A stretch of 64,000 bases of DNA from an uncultured Lachnospiraceae bacterium (GTDB lineage Bacteria > Bacillota > Clostridia > Lachnospirales > Lachnospiraceae): the NCBI GenBank assembly GCA_902476265.1, contig CABSCP010000014.1:1-64000 (forward strand), read 5' to 3'. Of the stretch, positions 7,785-17,215 are shown in pieces (within the stretch, counting starts at the first letter, position 1; each line of letters starts with the position of its first letter). A program made the translations under genes and the position numbers. A model generated the notes under the pieces. That model made no database searches, was not told where the DNA came from, and saw nothing but the letters and a program-made list of their open reading frames with translations.

Positions 7785-9323
7785 ATGAAAACATTTGCGG
7801 CAATCGACGTAGGGTCCTATGAGCAGGCCCTGAAAATATATACCATAACCAAGACCACCGGGATTCGTGAGGTGGACTGCGTCAGAAACCGGCTGGATCT
7901 GGGCAGCGATACTTATGTGACCGGAAAAGTGAGCCATGAGAAATTGGATGAACTCTGCCGGGTGCTCCGGGAATTTGTGTCTATCATGGAAAGCTATAAG
8001 GTGGACGATTATAAGGCTTACGGCACCAGCGCCATCCGGGAAATAAAGAATACCGCTATCGTGCTGGACCAGATCGCCCAGCGGACGGGCATCAGGATCG
8101 AAGTGCTGAGCAATTCGGAACAGCGTTTCCTGGATTATAAATCCATCGCATCCAAAGGGGAAGGTTTTGAAAAAATTATCGAAAAAGGCACCGTAGTGGT
8201 GGACATCGGCGGAGGAAGTATCCAGCTGTCTATGTTTGACAAGGATAAACTGTCTTCCACTCAGAACCTCCGTCTGGGGGTGCTCAGGCTGCAGGAAAAA
8301 CTTCATCATCTAAATGTCCGCCCTTCCCGGTACGGCGAACTTCTGGATGAACTGCTGTCCGCCCAGCTTTCGGTATTTAAAAAAATGTATTTAAAGGACA
8401 GGACGATTGAAAATATCATCGTTGTGGATGACTACATTTCTTCCCTGATTCAGAAAAAGCTGGCCGGTGCGCAGATTTCCGGCTATGTGGACAGCGCTTC
8501 CTTCTATGTTTATCTGGACTATCTGGGCAGCCATACGGATGAAGAGATTGCCAGGCGGTTTGACATCCCCGAAGAGAACGTTCAGCTGCTGCGGATTTCG
8601 TCAGCCATTGTCCGGCAGATGGCGGTGCTCACGGATGCGAAGCTGATCTGGGCGCCTGGTGTGACGCTGTGCGACGGCATGGCCTATGAATATGCGCAAG
8701 GACACCGGCTGCTCACCCAGGTGCATGATTTTGAACAGGACATTATCGCCTGTGCCAGAGGGATGAGCAAGCGTTATATGGGCAGCAAACGCCGGGGAGA
8801 AACGTTGGAACAGATCTCCATGGTCATTTTCGACAGCACGAGACGGATCCACGGACTGGGAAAGAGGGAACGGCTCCTTCTGCGAATCGCGGCGTTGCTG
8901 CATGACTGTGGAAAATATATCAGCATGGTGAACCTGGCGGAATGCTCCTATGCGATCATCATGTCCACGGAAATCATCGGCTTGTCCCACAGGGAACGGG
9001 AAATCGTGGCAAATGTGGTGAAGTACAATCATCTGGAATTTGACTATGACAAGGAAAATGCGGAAGGCGAGGCCATGGACATGGGAGAATATCTCACCAT
9101 AGCCAAACTCACCGCCATCATGCAGATTTCCAATGCGCTGGACAGAAGCCACCGGCAGAAATGCAGGGATATCAAAGCTTCCCTGAAAGAAGACCAGCTG
9201 GTGATCACGGTGAATACGACAGAAGATATTACCCTGGAAAAGGGACTTTTTGATACAAAAGCGGAGTTTTTTGAAGAGGTATACAGCATCCGTCCGATCA
9301 TCCGGCAAAAGCGGATTCTGTAA
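7785..9323 (+). CDS. ppx: Ppx/GppA-type exopolyphosphatase with C-terminal HD domain
   Basis: A 512-residue protein of the Ppx/GppA sugar kinase/Hsp70/actin fold. Phosphate-binding loops are IDVGSYEQALKIY near the N-terminus and VVVDIGGGSIQLS near residue 140. An HD-like domain follows (ALLHDCGKYI at about residue 375), as in Ppx2-type enzymes. It hydrolyses polyphosphate or pppGpp in relatives. Start chosen at ATG 7785 behind AGGAGCG; the frame is open upstream through the end of the DUF815 gene. ppk begins 27 bases downstream, placing synthesis and breakdown of polyphosphate in one operon. Confidence 0.9.
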   Translation: MKTFAAIDVGSYEQALKIYTITKTTGIREVDCVRNRLDLGSDTYVTGKVSHEKLDELCRVLREFVSIMESYKVDDYKAYGTSAIREIKNTAIVLDQIAQRTGIRIEVLSNSEQRFLDYKSIASKGEGFEKIIEKGTVVVDIGGGSIQLSMFDKDKLSSTQNLRLGVLRLQEKLHHLNVRPSRYGELLDELLSAQLSVFKKMYLKDRTIENIIVVDDYISSLIQKKLAGAQISGYVDSASFYVYLDYLGSHTDEEIARRFDIPEENVQLLRISSAIVRQMAVLTDAKLIWAPGVTLCDGMAYEYAQGHRLLTQVHDFEQDIIACARGMSKRYMGSKRRGETLEQISMVIFDSTRRIHGLGKRERLLLRIAALLHDCGKYISMVNLAECSYAIIMSTEIIGLSHREREIVANVVKYNHLEFDYDKENAEGEAMDMGEYLTIAKLTAIMQISNALDRSHRQKCRDIKASLKEDQLVITVNTTEDITLEKGLFDTKAEFFEEVYSIRPIIRQKRIL

Positions 9324-9350
9324 TCAATCTGAATGGAAGGAAAACTGGTT

Positions 9351-11507
9351 ATGGCAGAAAAAGAAGATCTTTTGAATCCGGAATTATATACGAACCGGGA
9401 AGAAAGCTGGCTGCTGTTCAATAAAAGAGTGCTCAGCGAGGCCCGGGATAAGCAGATCCCCCTGTTTGAACGGCTTAAGTTTTTGAGCATCACAGCGTCC
9501 AATCTGGATGAATTTTTTATGGTGCGGATCGGCTCCCTGGTGGATATGGTCAACGCAAAGTACACAAAAAAGGATATTGCGGGTCTTTCTCCCAAGGAAC
9601 AGCTGTCCCTGCTTTCCAAAAAGACACATGATTTTGCGGCATTGCAATATTCCACCTATAACAGAATGCTGCTGCCGCTCTTAAAACAGCAGGGACTCAT
9701 TTTTACGGAACATCATGAGCAGCTCACGGAAGAACAGGGAAGATTTGTGGACAATTATTTTGAGGACAGCGTATATCCGGTGCTGACTCCCATGGCAGTG
9801 GACTCTTCCAGACCGTTTCCGCTGATCCGTAATAAAACCCTGAATATCGGTGCTCTTCTGACCAAAAAAGGAGGAAAGGAAGAAGAACTGGAATTCGCCA
9901 CCGTACAGGTGCCTTCCGTGCTTCCCCGCATCGTGCAGATTCCCTCCGCAGGACAGACGGATGAAAAAGTGAAAACAGTGATCCTGCTGGAAGAAATCAT
10001 TGAACGCAACATCAGCAAATTGTTTTTAAACTATGATGTACGCTGTGCCCATCCTTTCCGGATCACGAGAAATGCCGATCTGGCCATCGATGAGGATGAA
10101 GTGGAAGATTTGCTTCTGGAGATTGAGAAGCAGATCAAAAAGCGCCGCTGGGGACAGGCAGTGCGGCTGGAAGTGGAAGAAGGGGCGGACAAACGTCTGA
10201 TCCGTCTTTTGCGCCGGGAACTGGGAATGGAGGAAGGGGACGTGTTCCATACGGACGGCCCGCTGGATCTGACCTTCCTCATGAAGTTATACGGGCTGGA
10301 GGGCTTTGAAGAATTAAAGCATCCCAAGTATGAGCCTCAGCCGGTGCCCGAATTTTCCGGTGAGGAATCGGTTTTTGATGTGATCAAAAAGCAGGATGTG
10401 CTTTTACATCATCCTTACCAGAGCTTTGAACCGGTGGTGGATTTCATCCGGCAGGCCAGCCGGGATCCCGATGTGCTGGCCATCAAACAGACGCTCTACA
10501 GAGTCAGCGGCAATTCCCCCATTATCGCGGCACTGGCGCAGGCGGCGGAAAACGGCAAGCAGGTATCCGTGCTGGTGGAGTTAAAGGCCAGGTTTGACGA
10601 GGAAAATAATATTGTCTGGGCGAGAAAACTGGAAAAAGCAGGATGCCATGTGATTTACGGGCTGGTAGGATTAAAGACACACAGCAAAATCACGCTGGTG
10701 GTGCGCCGGGAAGAGGACGGCATCCGCCGTTATGTCCATCTGGGAACGGGCAATTACAATGACGCTACGGCGAAATTATATACGGATGTAGGGCTGATGA
10801 CGGTGAATGAGGCCATCGGGGAAGATGCCACTGCGGTATTCAACATGCTGTCAGGATATTCGGAGCCCCGCTCCTGGAATAAGTTAAGCCTTGCGCCATT
10901 ATGGTTAAAGGACCGGTTTTTATATCTGATTGGCAGGGAAAAGAAACATGCCCTGGAAGGGAAAGGCGGCCACATCATCGCCAAAATGAATTCCCTGTGC
11001 GATCAGGATATCATTGTGGCGCTTTATGAAGCCAGCCGGGCCGGTGTGAAAATAGAGCTGATCGTCCGCGGCATCTGCTGCCTGAAAGTGGGGGTGGCAG
11101 GGGTCAGCGAAAACATTTCCGTGCGCTCCATCGTGGGCAATTTCCTGGAACATGCCCGGATTTTCTATTTTGAAAATAACGGACATCCCGAGTATTATTG
11201 CAGCAGTGCGGACTGGATGCCCCGGAACCTGGAGCGCAGGGTGGAAATTCTGTTCCCGGTGGAGGATGCCGGGCTGATGGAAAAGCTGAAACATATCCTG
11301 CAGGGCCAGCTGAAGGATACCATGAAAGCACATATCCTGCAGCCGGACGGCAGTTATGACAGGGTGGACAAGAGGGGGAAAACGCCCTATTGTGCACAGG
11401 AAGCTTTTTGCCTGGATGCCTGCGAGGAAGGACGCTGCCGGGATGAATACCGGGACACCAGAGTTTTTGTACCGGAAACACATATAGAAATGGAAATGGA
11501 AAAATGA
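9351..11507 (+). CDS. ppk: Polyphosphate kinase 1
   Basis: A 718-residue Ppk1, polymerising the ATP gamma-phosphate into polyphosphate through a phosphohistidine. The order is N domain (REESWLLFNKRVLSEA), head domain (FLSITASNLDEFFMVRIGSL), then two phospholipase-D-like C domains. The active-site histidine lies in GLKTHSKITLVVR; HLGTGNYN is also present. Start at 9351 has GGAAGGA 9 bases upstream; an ATG at 9333 has no site. It overlaps the next gene by four bases (ATGA), indicating translational coupling. The Cys-rich C-terminal tail (CAQEAFCLDACEEGRC) is unusual for the family. Confidence 0.95.
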   Translation: MAEKEDLLNPELYTNREESWLLFNKRVLSEARDKQIPLFERLKFLSITASNLDEFFMVRIGSLVDMVNAKYTKKDIAGLSPKEQLSLLSKKTHDFAALQYSTYNRMLLPLLKQQGLIFTEHHEQLTEEQGRFVDNYFEDSVYPVLTPMAVDSSRPFPLIRNKTLNIGALLTKKGGKEEELEFATVQVPSVLPRIVQIPSAGQTDEKVKTVILLEEIIERNISKLFLNYDVRCAHPFRITRNADLAIDEDEVEDLLLEIEKQIKKRRWGQAVRLEVEEGADKRLIRLLRRELGMEEGDVFHTDGPLDLTFLMKLYGLEGFEELKHPKYEPQPVPEFSGEESVFDVIKKQDVLLHHPYQSFEPVVDFIRQASRDPDVLAIKQTLYRVSGNSPIIAALAQAAENGKQVSVLVELKARFDEENNIVWARKLEKAGCHVIYGLVGLKTHSKITLVVRREEDGIRRYVHLGTGNYNDATAKLYTDVGLMTVNEAIGEDATAVFNMLSGYSEPRSWNKLSLAPLWLKDRFLYLIGREKKHALEGKGGHIIAKMNSLCDQDIIVALYEASRAGVKIELIVRGICCLKVGVAGVSENISVRSIVGNFLEHARIFYFENNGHPEYYCSSADWMPRNLERRVEILFPVEDAGLMEKLKHILQGQLKDTMKAHILQPDGSYDRVDKRGKTPYCAQEAFCLDACEEGRCRDEYRDTRVFVPETHIEMEMEK

Positions 11508-12811
11508 AAACTTACGAAATTGTGCTGGCTTCGGCATCGCCGAGACGCCGGGAACTTTTAAAACAGATCGGAATGGAGTTTAAGGTGCTGCCCAGCAAAA
11601 GGGAAGAAAAGGTGACTTCCTCCTTCCCGGAGCAGGTGGTGCAGGAATTATCCGTTCAGAAGGCAGAAGACATTTTTTCACAGCTTTCCCGAAAAGAGGA
11701 GCAAAAAGAAAAGTCCTATCTGGTAATCGGTTCCGATACCATTGTGGCCTGTGACGGAAAGATTCTGGGAAAACCCGCAGATCATGCGGATGCCTGCAGG
11801 ATGCTTTCCCTGCTGCAGGGGCGCAGCCATCAGGTTTACACCGGAGTGACGGTGATCACCCAAGAAGAGCGCTTCACTTTTTATGAATGTACCGAAGTGG
11901 AATTTTATCCCATGTCGGCGTCGGAAATCGAGGCATATGCGGCCACAAAAGAGCCCATGGACAAGGCGGGGGCTTATGGGATTCAGGGACGGTGCGCCGC
12001 CTACATAAAGGGGATCAGAGGGGATTATAACAATGTGGTGGGCCTGCCTGTGGGACGACTGTATCAGGAACTGTGCAAAAGAAATTTGTGGCAGTGCAGG
12101 GAGGAAGAAAAGGGGAAAAAGGCAGTGATTTTTGATCTGGACGGAACCCTCTGCAATACGCTGGAATCCCTTTCCTACTGCACCAACAGGGCGCTTGCCG
12201 ATTTCGGATTTCCTCCGCTTCCCACAGAAAGTTTTAAACGCTTTGTGGGGAACGGAGCCGGAATGCAGATTGCCCGGGCATTGCGGGCGGCAGGGGATGC
12301 AGAAGCGCCAAGGGCAGGGGAAGGGCCGGATGACGACGGCTTTCTGACACGGCCGGTCCATCATTTGCAGGTGCTGGAAAAATATCTGGCCTATTTTGAA
12401 AAAGACTGCATGTATCATGTAGAACCCTATGAAGGAATACGCAGGCTGCTGGAAACGCTGAAAGAAAGGAAGATCAGAATAGCGGTTTTCAGCAATAAGC
12501 CCCATGAAAATACAGTGGATGTCATAGAGACCCTGTTTGGAAAAGGATATTTTGATGTGATACAGGGACAAATGCCTTCCATGAACAAAAAGCCTGCGCC
12601 GGACGGTGTATTTGCAATCCTTACCACGATGGGATTGGAGAAGGATCAGATTCTCTACGCAGGGGACAGCTGTGTTGACATGGATACCGGCAGGGCAGCC
12701 GGTGTGCAGACAATCGGCGTGCTGTGGGGGTATCGGGACAGGCAGGAATTGCTGGAACATGGTGCGGATGCTCTGATCGAAAAACCGGAGGAGCTGTTAG
12801 AATACCTGTAA
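11504..12811 (+). CDS. Maf nucleotide pyrophosphatase fused to a HAD phosphatase
   Basis: A 435-residue two-domain protein. Residues 1-200 are a Maf-type nucleoside triphosphate pyrophosphatase (ASASPRRRELLKQIG, IGSDTIVACDGKILGKP, AGAYGIQG), which removes noncanonical or m5-pyrimidine nucleotides. Residues 208-435 are a phosphoglycolate-phosphatase-like HAD enzyme (VIFDLDGTLCNTLES, AVFSNKPHE, LYAGDSCVDMDTGRAAG). Both catalytic cores look intact. No stop or frameshift separates them. The start overlaps the ppk stop by four bases. The fusion could couple dNTP hydrolysis with dephosphorylation of a product, but this is inference. Confidence 0.88.
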   Translation: MKTYEIVLASASPRRRELLKQIGMEFKVLPSKREEKVTSSFPEQVVQELSVQKAEDIFSQLSRKEEQKEKSYLVIGSDTIVACDGKILGKPADHADACRMLSLLQGRSHQVYTGVTVITQEERFTFYECTEVEFYPMSASEIEAYAATKEPMDKAGAYGIQGRCAAYIKGIRGDYNNVVGLPVGRLYQELCKRNLWQCREEEKGKKAVIFDLDGTLCNTLESLSYCTNRALADFGFPPLPTESFKRFVGNGAGMQIARALRAAGDAEAPRAGEGPDDDGFLTRPVHHLQVLEKYLAYFEKDCMYHVEPYEGIRRLLETLKERKIRIAVFSNKPHENTVDVIETLFGKGYFDVIQGQMPSMNKKPAPDGVFAILTTMGLEKDQILYAGDSCVDMDTGRAAGVQTIGVLWGYRDRQELLEHGADALIEKPEELLEYL

Positions 12812-12859
12812 AAGCGCTGTTTTTGGCAAAACGGAAGGAGAAAGGAAGGGGAATACAAA

Positions 12860-14842
12860 ATGATTAAATTAATTGCAACAGACATTGACGGAACGCTGAT
12901 TCAGGAGTCCACACCGGATTTATATCCGGAAATCGAAGAGGAAATCCGCCGTCTCACCGATCAGGGCATACTGTTTGTGTGCGCCAGCGGGCGGCAATAT
13001 TACAGTATTTGTAATGTATTCCGGGAAGTATCGGACAGGATCATTTACATTGCGGAAAACGGCGCCCATATCCGTTACCATAACCGGGATCTTGCGGTGA
13101 CGCCTATGAGGCGGGATTATGTGGAAGAATTGATCGTCCAGCTTAGACGGTATGCGGATTGTGAAATCGTGGTGTCCACGCCGGAGGGCAGCCTGGTGGA
13201 AACAAAGAATCAGGAGTTTCTGAATATGATGACCTATGGCTATCATAATATTTTTAAAATGGTAGATGATGTTCTCACCGAAAAGCAGCCTGTCTTAAAG
13301 GTGGCAATTTACCGCAAGGGAAGCATTCGTCAGCTGGGAGAGGAAGTGTTGATCCCGGCATGGAAGAACCGGCTGCAGGTCTGCGTGGCAGGAGAGGAAT
13401 GGGTGGATTTCATGGATCTTTCCGTGGACAAGGGAAATGCCCTCATGACGATTCAAAAAAATTTTGGAATTACCAGATCGGAAACCATGGCTTTTGGGGA
13501 TAATACCAATGATATTGGGCTGATACAGGCTGCCGCAGAAAGCTATGCGGTGGAAAATGCGCATCCGTCGGTGAAGGAGGCGGCCAAGTACGTCTGCCCG
13601 TCGTGGAAGGAAAAGGGGGTTTGGCAGATTGTGCGGGGAGTGAACAGAAAAGAAGAGGAAAAGGACAACGGACTTTTGGTTTCCATGTTTGGCGGATTGA
13701 AACTGTCATGGCAGGGAGAGCCGGTAGTGCTGGATAAAAGCAGCGCCAGCAAACCCATGCAGCTTCTGCAGATGCTTCTGCACGCGGAAGATCAGGGGGT
13801 TGCCAGGGAGGTGCTGCAGGAAGCGCTTTACGGAAACGGAAAGGTTTCCGACCGTACCAATAATTTGAAGCAGACAGTTTTCAGACTCCGTAAAATGATT
13901 GAGGAATCCATTCTCCCTCCGGATCAGTATATTGTGATCAGAAAGAGCAGATATTACTGGAGCGGACAGCTGGCCATCGACAGCGATACGTCACGGTTTA
14001 AAAAGGCCATCGAGCAGGCGGAGGCGGAACGGGAAGAAAAGCAGAAGCTCCGCTACCTCATGGAAGCATGCAATCTGTATCAGGGAGAATTTCTTCCCAG
14101 GCTTTCTGCTGACAGCTGGGCGGGAGAAGAACGTTCCAACTATAAGAAAAAATATTATGAAAGTCTGCGGGAAGTCTGCAGCATTTTAAAACAGGAAGGC
14201 CGTTACAGCGAAGTCTTAAATCTCTGTAAACATGCGGGAAAGCTGTATCCTCACGAGGAATGGGATCTGGAATGTCTGGACTGCCTGATTGCGCTGGAAC
14301 GTTTCCAGGAAGCCCAGGACTTTTACCGCCGGACAGCCGCTTACTATGCCGAGGAACTTCATAATAACCTGTCCGAAGAGCTGCGGGAGCGTCATGCGCT
14401 GTTGAGTGACCGGGTGAGAAATACCTCCGGGATCATCGGAGACATCCAGAAGGATTTGTGCCAGGAAGGACAGGCGATCCAGGGTGCATATTATTGCACT
14501 TATCCGAATTTTGAAGGAATCTGTCATCAGATGGCGCGCAATAAGAGAGGAAGCGACGAGCATGCCACCTTGCTTTTATGCACCATGCTGGACAGCAAAA
14601 GGGGCGTCCCTCTGACAGACAAAAAGCTGCAAGCGCTGAGTGAAAAGCTTCATACGGCCATTCAGCGGAATTTGAGAATGAGCGACTGCTATACCCGTTA
14701 CAGCGAGAACCAGTTTTTGATTCTTTTGGTGGACTGCGATCTGCAGAATGCAGGATATGCCCAGAAAAGAATTGAATATTATATGGAACGGGAATATGGA
14801 ATAAAGAGCGGAATTTGTTACGATGCGGCTGTTTTGAAATAA
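12860..14842 (+). CDS. HAD phosphatase fused to SARP-type regulator with GGDEF-like domain
   Basis: A 660-residue fusion. Residues 1-270 form a Cof-type HAD phosphatase (ATDIDGTLI with D8 and D10; CASGRQYYS; FGDNTNDIGL). Residues about 272-370 are an OmpR/SARP-like winged helix (SMFGGLKLSWQGEPVVLDKS; NNLKQTVFRLRKMI). About 375-510 is a bacterial transcriptional activation (BTAD) helical repeat domain. The last ~115 residues resemble a degenerate GGDEF domain (AIQRNLRMSDCYTRYSENQFLILLV) with SENQF in place of GGDEF. The reading frame is uninterrupted. BTAD regulators ending in GGDEF-like domains occur in Clostridia; the enzyme at the front is unusual. A binding site AAGGAGAAAGG precedes the ATG. 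Confidence 0.8.
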   Translation: MIKLIATDIDGTLIQESTPDLYPEIEEEIRRLTDQGILFVCASGRQYYSICNVFREVSDRIIYIAENGAHIRYHNRDLAVTPMRRDYVEELIVQLRRYADCEIVVSTPEGSLVETKNQEFLNMMTYGYHNIFKMVDDVLTEKQPVLKVAIYRKGSIRQLGEEVLIPAWKNRLQVCVAGEEWVDFMDLSVDKGNALMTIQKNFGITRSETMAFGDNTNDIGLIQAAAESYAVENAHPSVKEAAKYVCPSWKEKGVWQIVRGVNRKEEEKDNGLLVSMFGGLKLSWQGEPVVLDKSSASKPMQLLQMLLHAEDQGVAREVLQEALYGNGKVSDRTNNLKQTVFRLRKMIEESILPPDQYIVIRKSRYYWSGQLAIDSDTSRFKKAIEQAEAEREEKQKLRYLMEACNLYQGEFLPRLSADSWAGEERSNYKKKYYESLREVCSILKQEGRYSEVLNLCKHAGKLYPHEEWDLECLDCLIALERFQEAQDFYRRTAAYYAEELHNNLSEELRERHALLSDRVRNTSGIIGDIQKDLCQEGQAIQGAYYCTYPNFEGICHQMARNKRGSDEHATLLLCTMLDSKRGVPLTDKKLQALSEKLHTAIQRNLRMSDCYTRYSENQFLILLVDCDLQNAGYAQKRIEYYMEREYGIKSGICYDAAVLK

Positions 14843-14946
14843 ATTGATTATTTTTTGTAACGTTTTGCCGTTTCTGCGGAATATATTTTCAAAGGTACCT
14901 GATCCGAAATGATTTTGGGCGGTGTACAAAAGAAAGGAGAAATAAT

Positions 14947-15177
14947 ATGATCGCAGAACGGAAAAATGTTATCGGGGAGAAATTAATGGAGGCATGTACG
15001 GAAAAAGGATGGTCTTTTTACGTGCTGGCCGGCGCGTCGGGAGTGCCGCTGACCACAATTTTACATATTATGGACGGTTCCACCAAAAATCCCGGAGTTT
15101 ACACACTGATGCGCATATGTAAGGCGCTGGAAATTCCTGTTTCGGATTTCCTTAACGGAATCGAAGAGCTGGTATGA
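14947..15177 (+). CDS. Small XRE-type helix-turn-helix protein
   Basis: A 76-residue single-domain HTH protein of the Cro/CI (XRE) type: IGEKLMEACTEKGWSFYVLAGASGVPLTTILHIMDG covers helices 1-4, with the recognition helix near PLTTILHIMDG. Probably a dimeric DNA-binding regulator. AAAGGAG lies 8 bases before the ATG. It follows the HAD-SARP fusion and precedes a small acidic protein by 33 bases; target genes are unknown. Confidence 0.8.
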   Translation: MIAERKNVIGEKLMEACTEKGWSFYVLAGASGVPLTTILHIMDGSTKNPGVYTLMRICKALEIPVSDFLNGIEELV

Positions 15178-15210
15178 GGGAGTCCGGACAGCTGACACAG
15201 GAGGGCAAAG

Positions 15211-15468
15211 ATGCACGAATATGATGATGCTGTACTGCGTTGCTTTTTAGAACAGCAGCGCAGGCTTTTTCCGGAAGCGGTCGCGGCCAATGCAGCGGAG
15301 GCGGAAGCCTTTCTGGAGGACTGCATGGCGGTTGTAGTGGATTCTGCAGAAGAAGTGATGGAATATTTTGAAGAAGAGGGAGTGGATATTGAAGACCCTG
15401 ATCACATTCTGGATGCGGATGAAGTGTTTGAAGTGGGGGACGGCAGATATCTGATTGTGGAGGGCTGA
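15211..15468 (+). CDS. Small acidic conserved hypothetical protein
   Basis: An 85-residue strongly acidic protein, mostly predicted helix (QQRRLFPEAVAANAAEAEAFLEDC) with a C-terminal acidic segment rich in Asp and Glu. No catalytic motif or membrane segment. A CAGGAGGGC site lies before the ATG. It is probably cotranscribed with the XRE gene and ends just before a terminator. I do not recognise a function; the charge could suggest an antirepressor or nucleic-acid mimic, which is speculation. Confidence 0.65.
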   Translation: MHEYDDAVLRCFLEQQRRLFPEAVAANAAEAEAFLEDCMAVVVDSAEEVMEYFEEEGVDIEDPDHILDADEVFEVGDGRYLIVEG

Positions 15469-15483
15469 CTCCATAGAACATAG

Positions 15484-15523
15484 AAAAGCTGGTATGGGTT
15501 TCTCATCCCATACCAGCTTTTTT
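15484..15523. terminator. Bidirectional intrinsic terminator
   Basis: AAAAGCTGGTATGGG (15484-15498) pairs with CCCATACCAGCTTTT around a short loop, with T-runs on both strands. It serves the plus-strand XRE pair and the minus-strand phosphatase operon that ends at 15553. Confidence 0.92.
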
Positions 15524-15552
15524 GTGGATGCGCACACTTTTTTATAGCTCTG

Positions 15553-16368
15553 TCAGCCGAAAAACCGCAGGATAGCCTCGGACAGACCGTCATGGTCGTT
15601 GTCTTTTTGGGTGATAAAATCCGCATGTTTTTTGACTTCCGAATCGGCATTTGCCATGGCAACACCGATTCCGGCGGCATCCAGCATGGAAATATCGTTT
15701 TCCGCATCCCCGGCAGCCACGACATCGGTGATGGGGATGGAAAGATAATCGCAAATAAAGCGGATCGCATTTCCCTTGCCGGCCGTTTTGTCAAAGACTT
15801 CCAGATATTCGTCACAGGAAAAGATAGCGGTTACCGTATCCCCATACCTGGAAAGCACCTCCTGTCTGAGCGTATCCAGACGGGACCGGTCGGACAAATG
15901 GATCGCCAGGAGTTTATAGGGGGCATGGCCGATGGTTCCCATGATGTCGTCCGTAAAAATAGCATCCATGCCGGTGCTCCTTTTGTATTGGGCCAGTTCC
16001 GGACAATCCTTTTCGCAGACCACATGGGTGTCATCATAGGATTGGATGTGGATGCCATAACTGTGGGCGAGATTGATGACGCCCTGTGCGATTTCCGTGG
16101 GAACACTCTTTTTTACCAGAAAATCCCCGGTACTGCAGTCGTAAATTTCGTTTCCGTTGGCCGCGATGATCAGGGTATCCGGAAAAAGGAGGCCGGAGCG
16201 CTCCGCCACTTTTAAAATGCTGCTCAAAGCCCGGCCGGAGGTGAGGACCAGATGATGGCCGGCCCGTACCATATCGGAGAGCAGCTGCTGCATATAAGGA
16301 GAAATCTTTTTATCGGAGGTAAGAAGGGTGCCGTCCAGATCCGTGAATAATATTTTTTCAGACATCAA
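15553..16368 (-). CDS. Cof-type HAD phosphatase
   Basis: A 271-residue HAD-superfamily phosphatase of the Cof/YidA type (class IIB cap). Motif I is FTDLDGTLLTSD, motif II LTSGRAL, motif III the Lys in DKTAGKGNAIRFI, motif IV AAGDAENDISML. Relatives dephosphorylate sugar phosphates or flavin intermediates; the substrate cannot be read from sequence. It is the last gene of a three-gene minus-strand operon and overlaps the PHP gene by 11 bases. Confidence 0.9.
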   Translation of the reverse strand: MMSEKILFTDLDGTLLTSDKKISPYMQQLLSDMVRAGHHLVLTSGRALSSILKVAERSGLLFPDTLIIAANGNEIYDCSTGDFLVKKSVPTEIAQGVINLAHSYGIHIQSYDDTHVVCEKDCPELAQYKRSTGMDAIFTDDIMGTIGHAPYKLLAIHLSDRSRLDTLRQEVLSRYGDTVTAIFSCDEYLEVFDKTAGKGNAIRFICDYLSIPITDVVAAGDAENDISMLDAAGIGVAMANADSEVKKHADFITQKDNDHDGLSEAILRFFG

Positions 16369-17215
16369 ACAGTTCCTTTCTTTTTGCTTTCAGAGAGGTG
16401 AGGATATCTTCGGGAATGAACAGCTTTCCGTATCCGGTTCCCATTTCCAGGCCCGGTTTGCTTTTGCCGTGAAAATCGGAACCGCCGGAGGGCAGCAGTC
16501 CAAACCGCTGTGCCAGCTGGCGCATTTCCCGTTCTTCCCCGGCGCTGTAGGTGGAATAAACGGCTTCTATGCCCACAAGGCCCGCCTCCTTTAAGGAGCG
16601 CACCAGGCAGGAAAGGGAATCCTTCCCCATATGATACAGGGTGGGATGAGCCAGCACAGGAATGCCTTTGGTGTCCAGAATCAGTTTTACCGCCTGGGCC
16701 GGAGTGATTTTTTCCCGGGGCACAAAGTACTTCGTGTGGTCGCCCAGATAGCGGTCGAAGGCTTCCGGCAGGCTCTTTACATAACCGTGTTCCAGAAGAT
16801 AACGGGAATAATGGCCTCTGGTGATGACCGCGCCGGGGAAAGCTTCCAGCAGCTTTTCATAGCTGATCTCAATGCCGGCCTGTGCCAGGTTTTGGCACAT
16901 TTTCCGGTTGCGCAGGATGCGGGCGTCCACGAACCGATGAATCTGTTCCTGAAAAACAGGGGCATTTTCATCGATGAAAAGCCCTACGATGTGAATGTCC
17001 CTGCCTTTATATTCCGTAGAAAATTCGATGCCGGGGATCACTTCGATCCCCTTTCTCTCACCGGCCGCCATAGCCTCCGCCAGCCCCGCCGTGGTATCAT
17101 GGTCCGTCAGAGCAAAGGCGGAAAGTCCTTTTTCGGCGGCCAGATCCACCAGCCGGGAGGGCGTGAAGCTGCCGTCGGATTTGTCGGAATGAACATGCAG
17201 GTCTACGGTTCTCAA
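16358..17215 (-). CDS. PHP-domain phosphoesterase (RNase AM / nucleoside bisphosphatase type)
   Basis: A 285-residue PHP-family metal-dependent phosphoesterase. Metal-binding motifs are DLHVHSDKSDG (residues 5-15), ALTDHDTTAG, GIEFSTEY, PVLAHPTLYHMG and GGSDFHGKSKPG. This set matches the TrpH/YciV group, which acts on 3',5'-nucleoside bisphosphates and trims 5' ends of RNA. It overlaps the ABC-F gene by four bases upstream and the HAD gene downstream, so translation is coupled in this operon. Confidence 0.9.
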   Translation of the reverse strand: MRTVDLHVHSDKSDGSFTPSRLVDLAAEKGLSAFALTDHDTTAGLAEAMAAGERKGIEVIPGIEFSTEYKGRDIHIVGLFIDENAPVFQEQIHRFVDARILRNRKMCQNLAQAGIEISYEKLLEAFPGAVITRGHYSRYLLEHGYVKSLPEAFDRYLGDHTKYFVPREKITPAQAVKLILDTKGIPVLAHPTLYHMGKDSLSCLVRSLKEAGLVGIEAVYSTYSAGEEREMRQLAQRFGLLPSGGSDFHGKSKPGLEMGTGYGKLFIPEDILTSLKAKRKELFDV

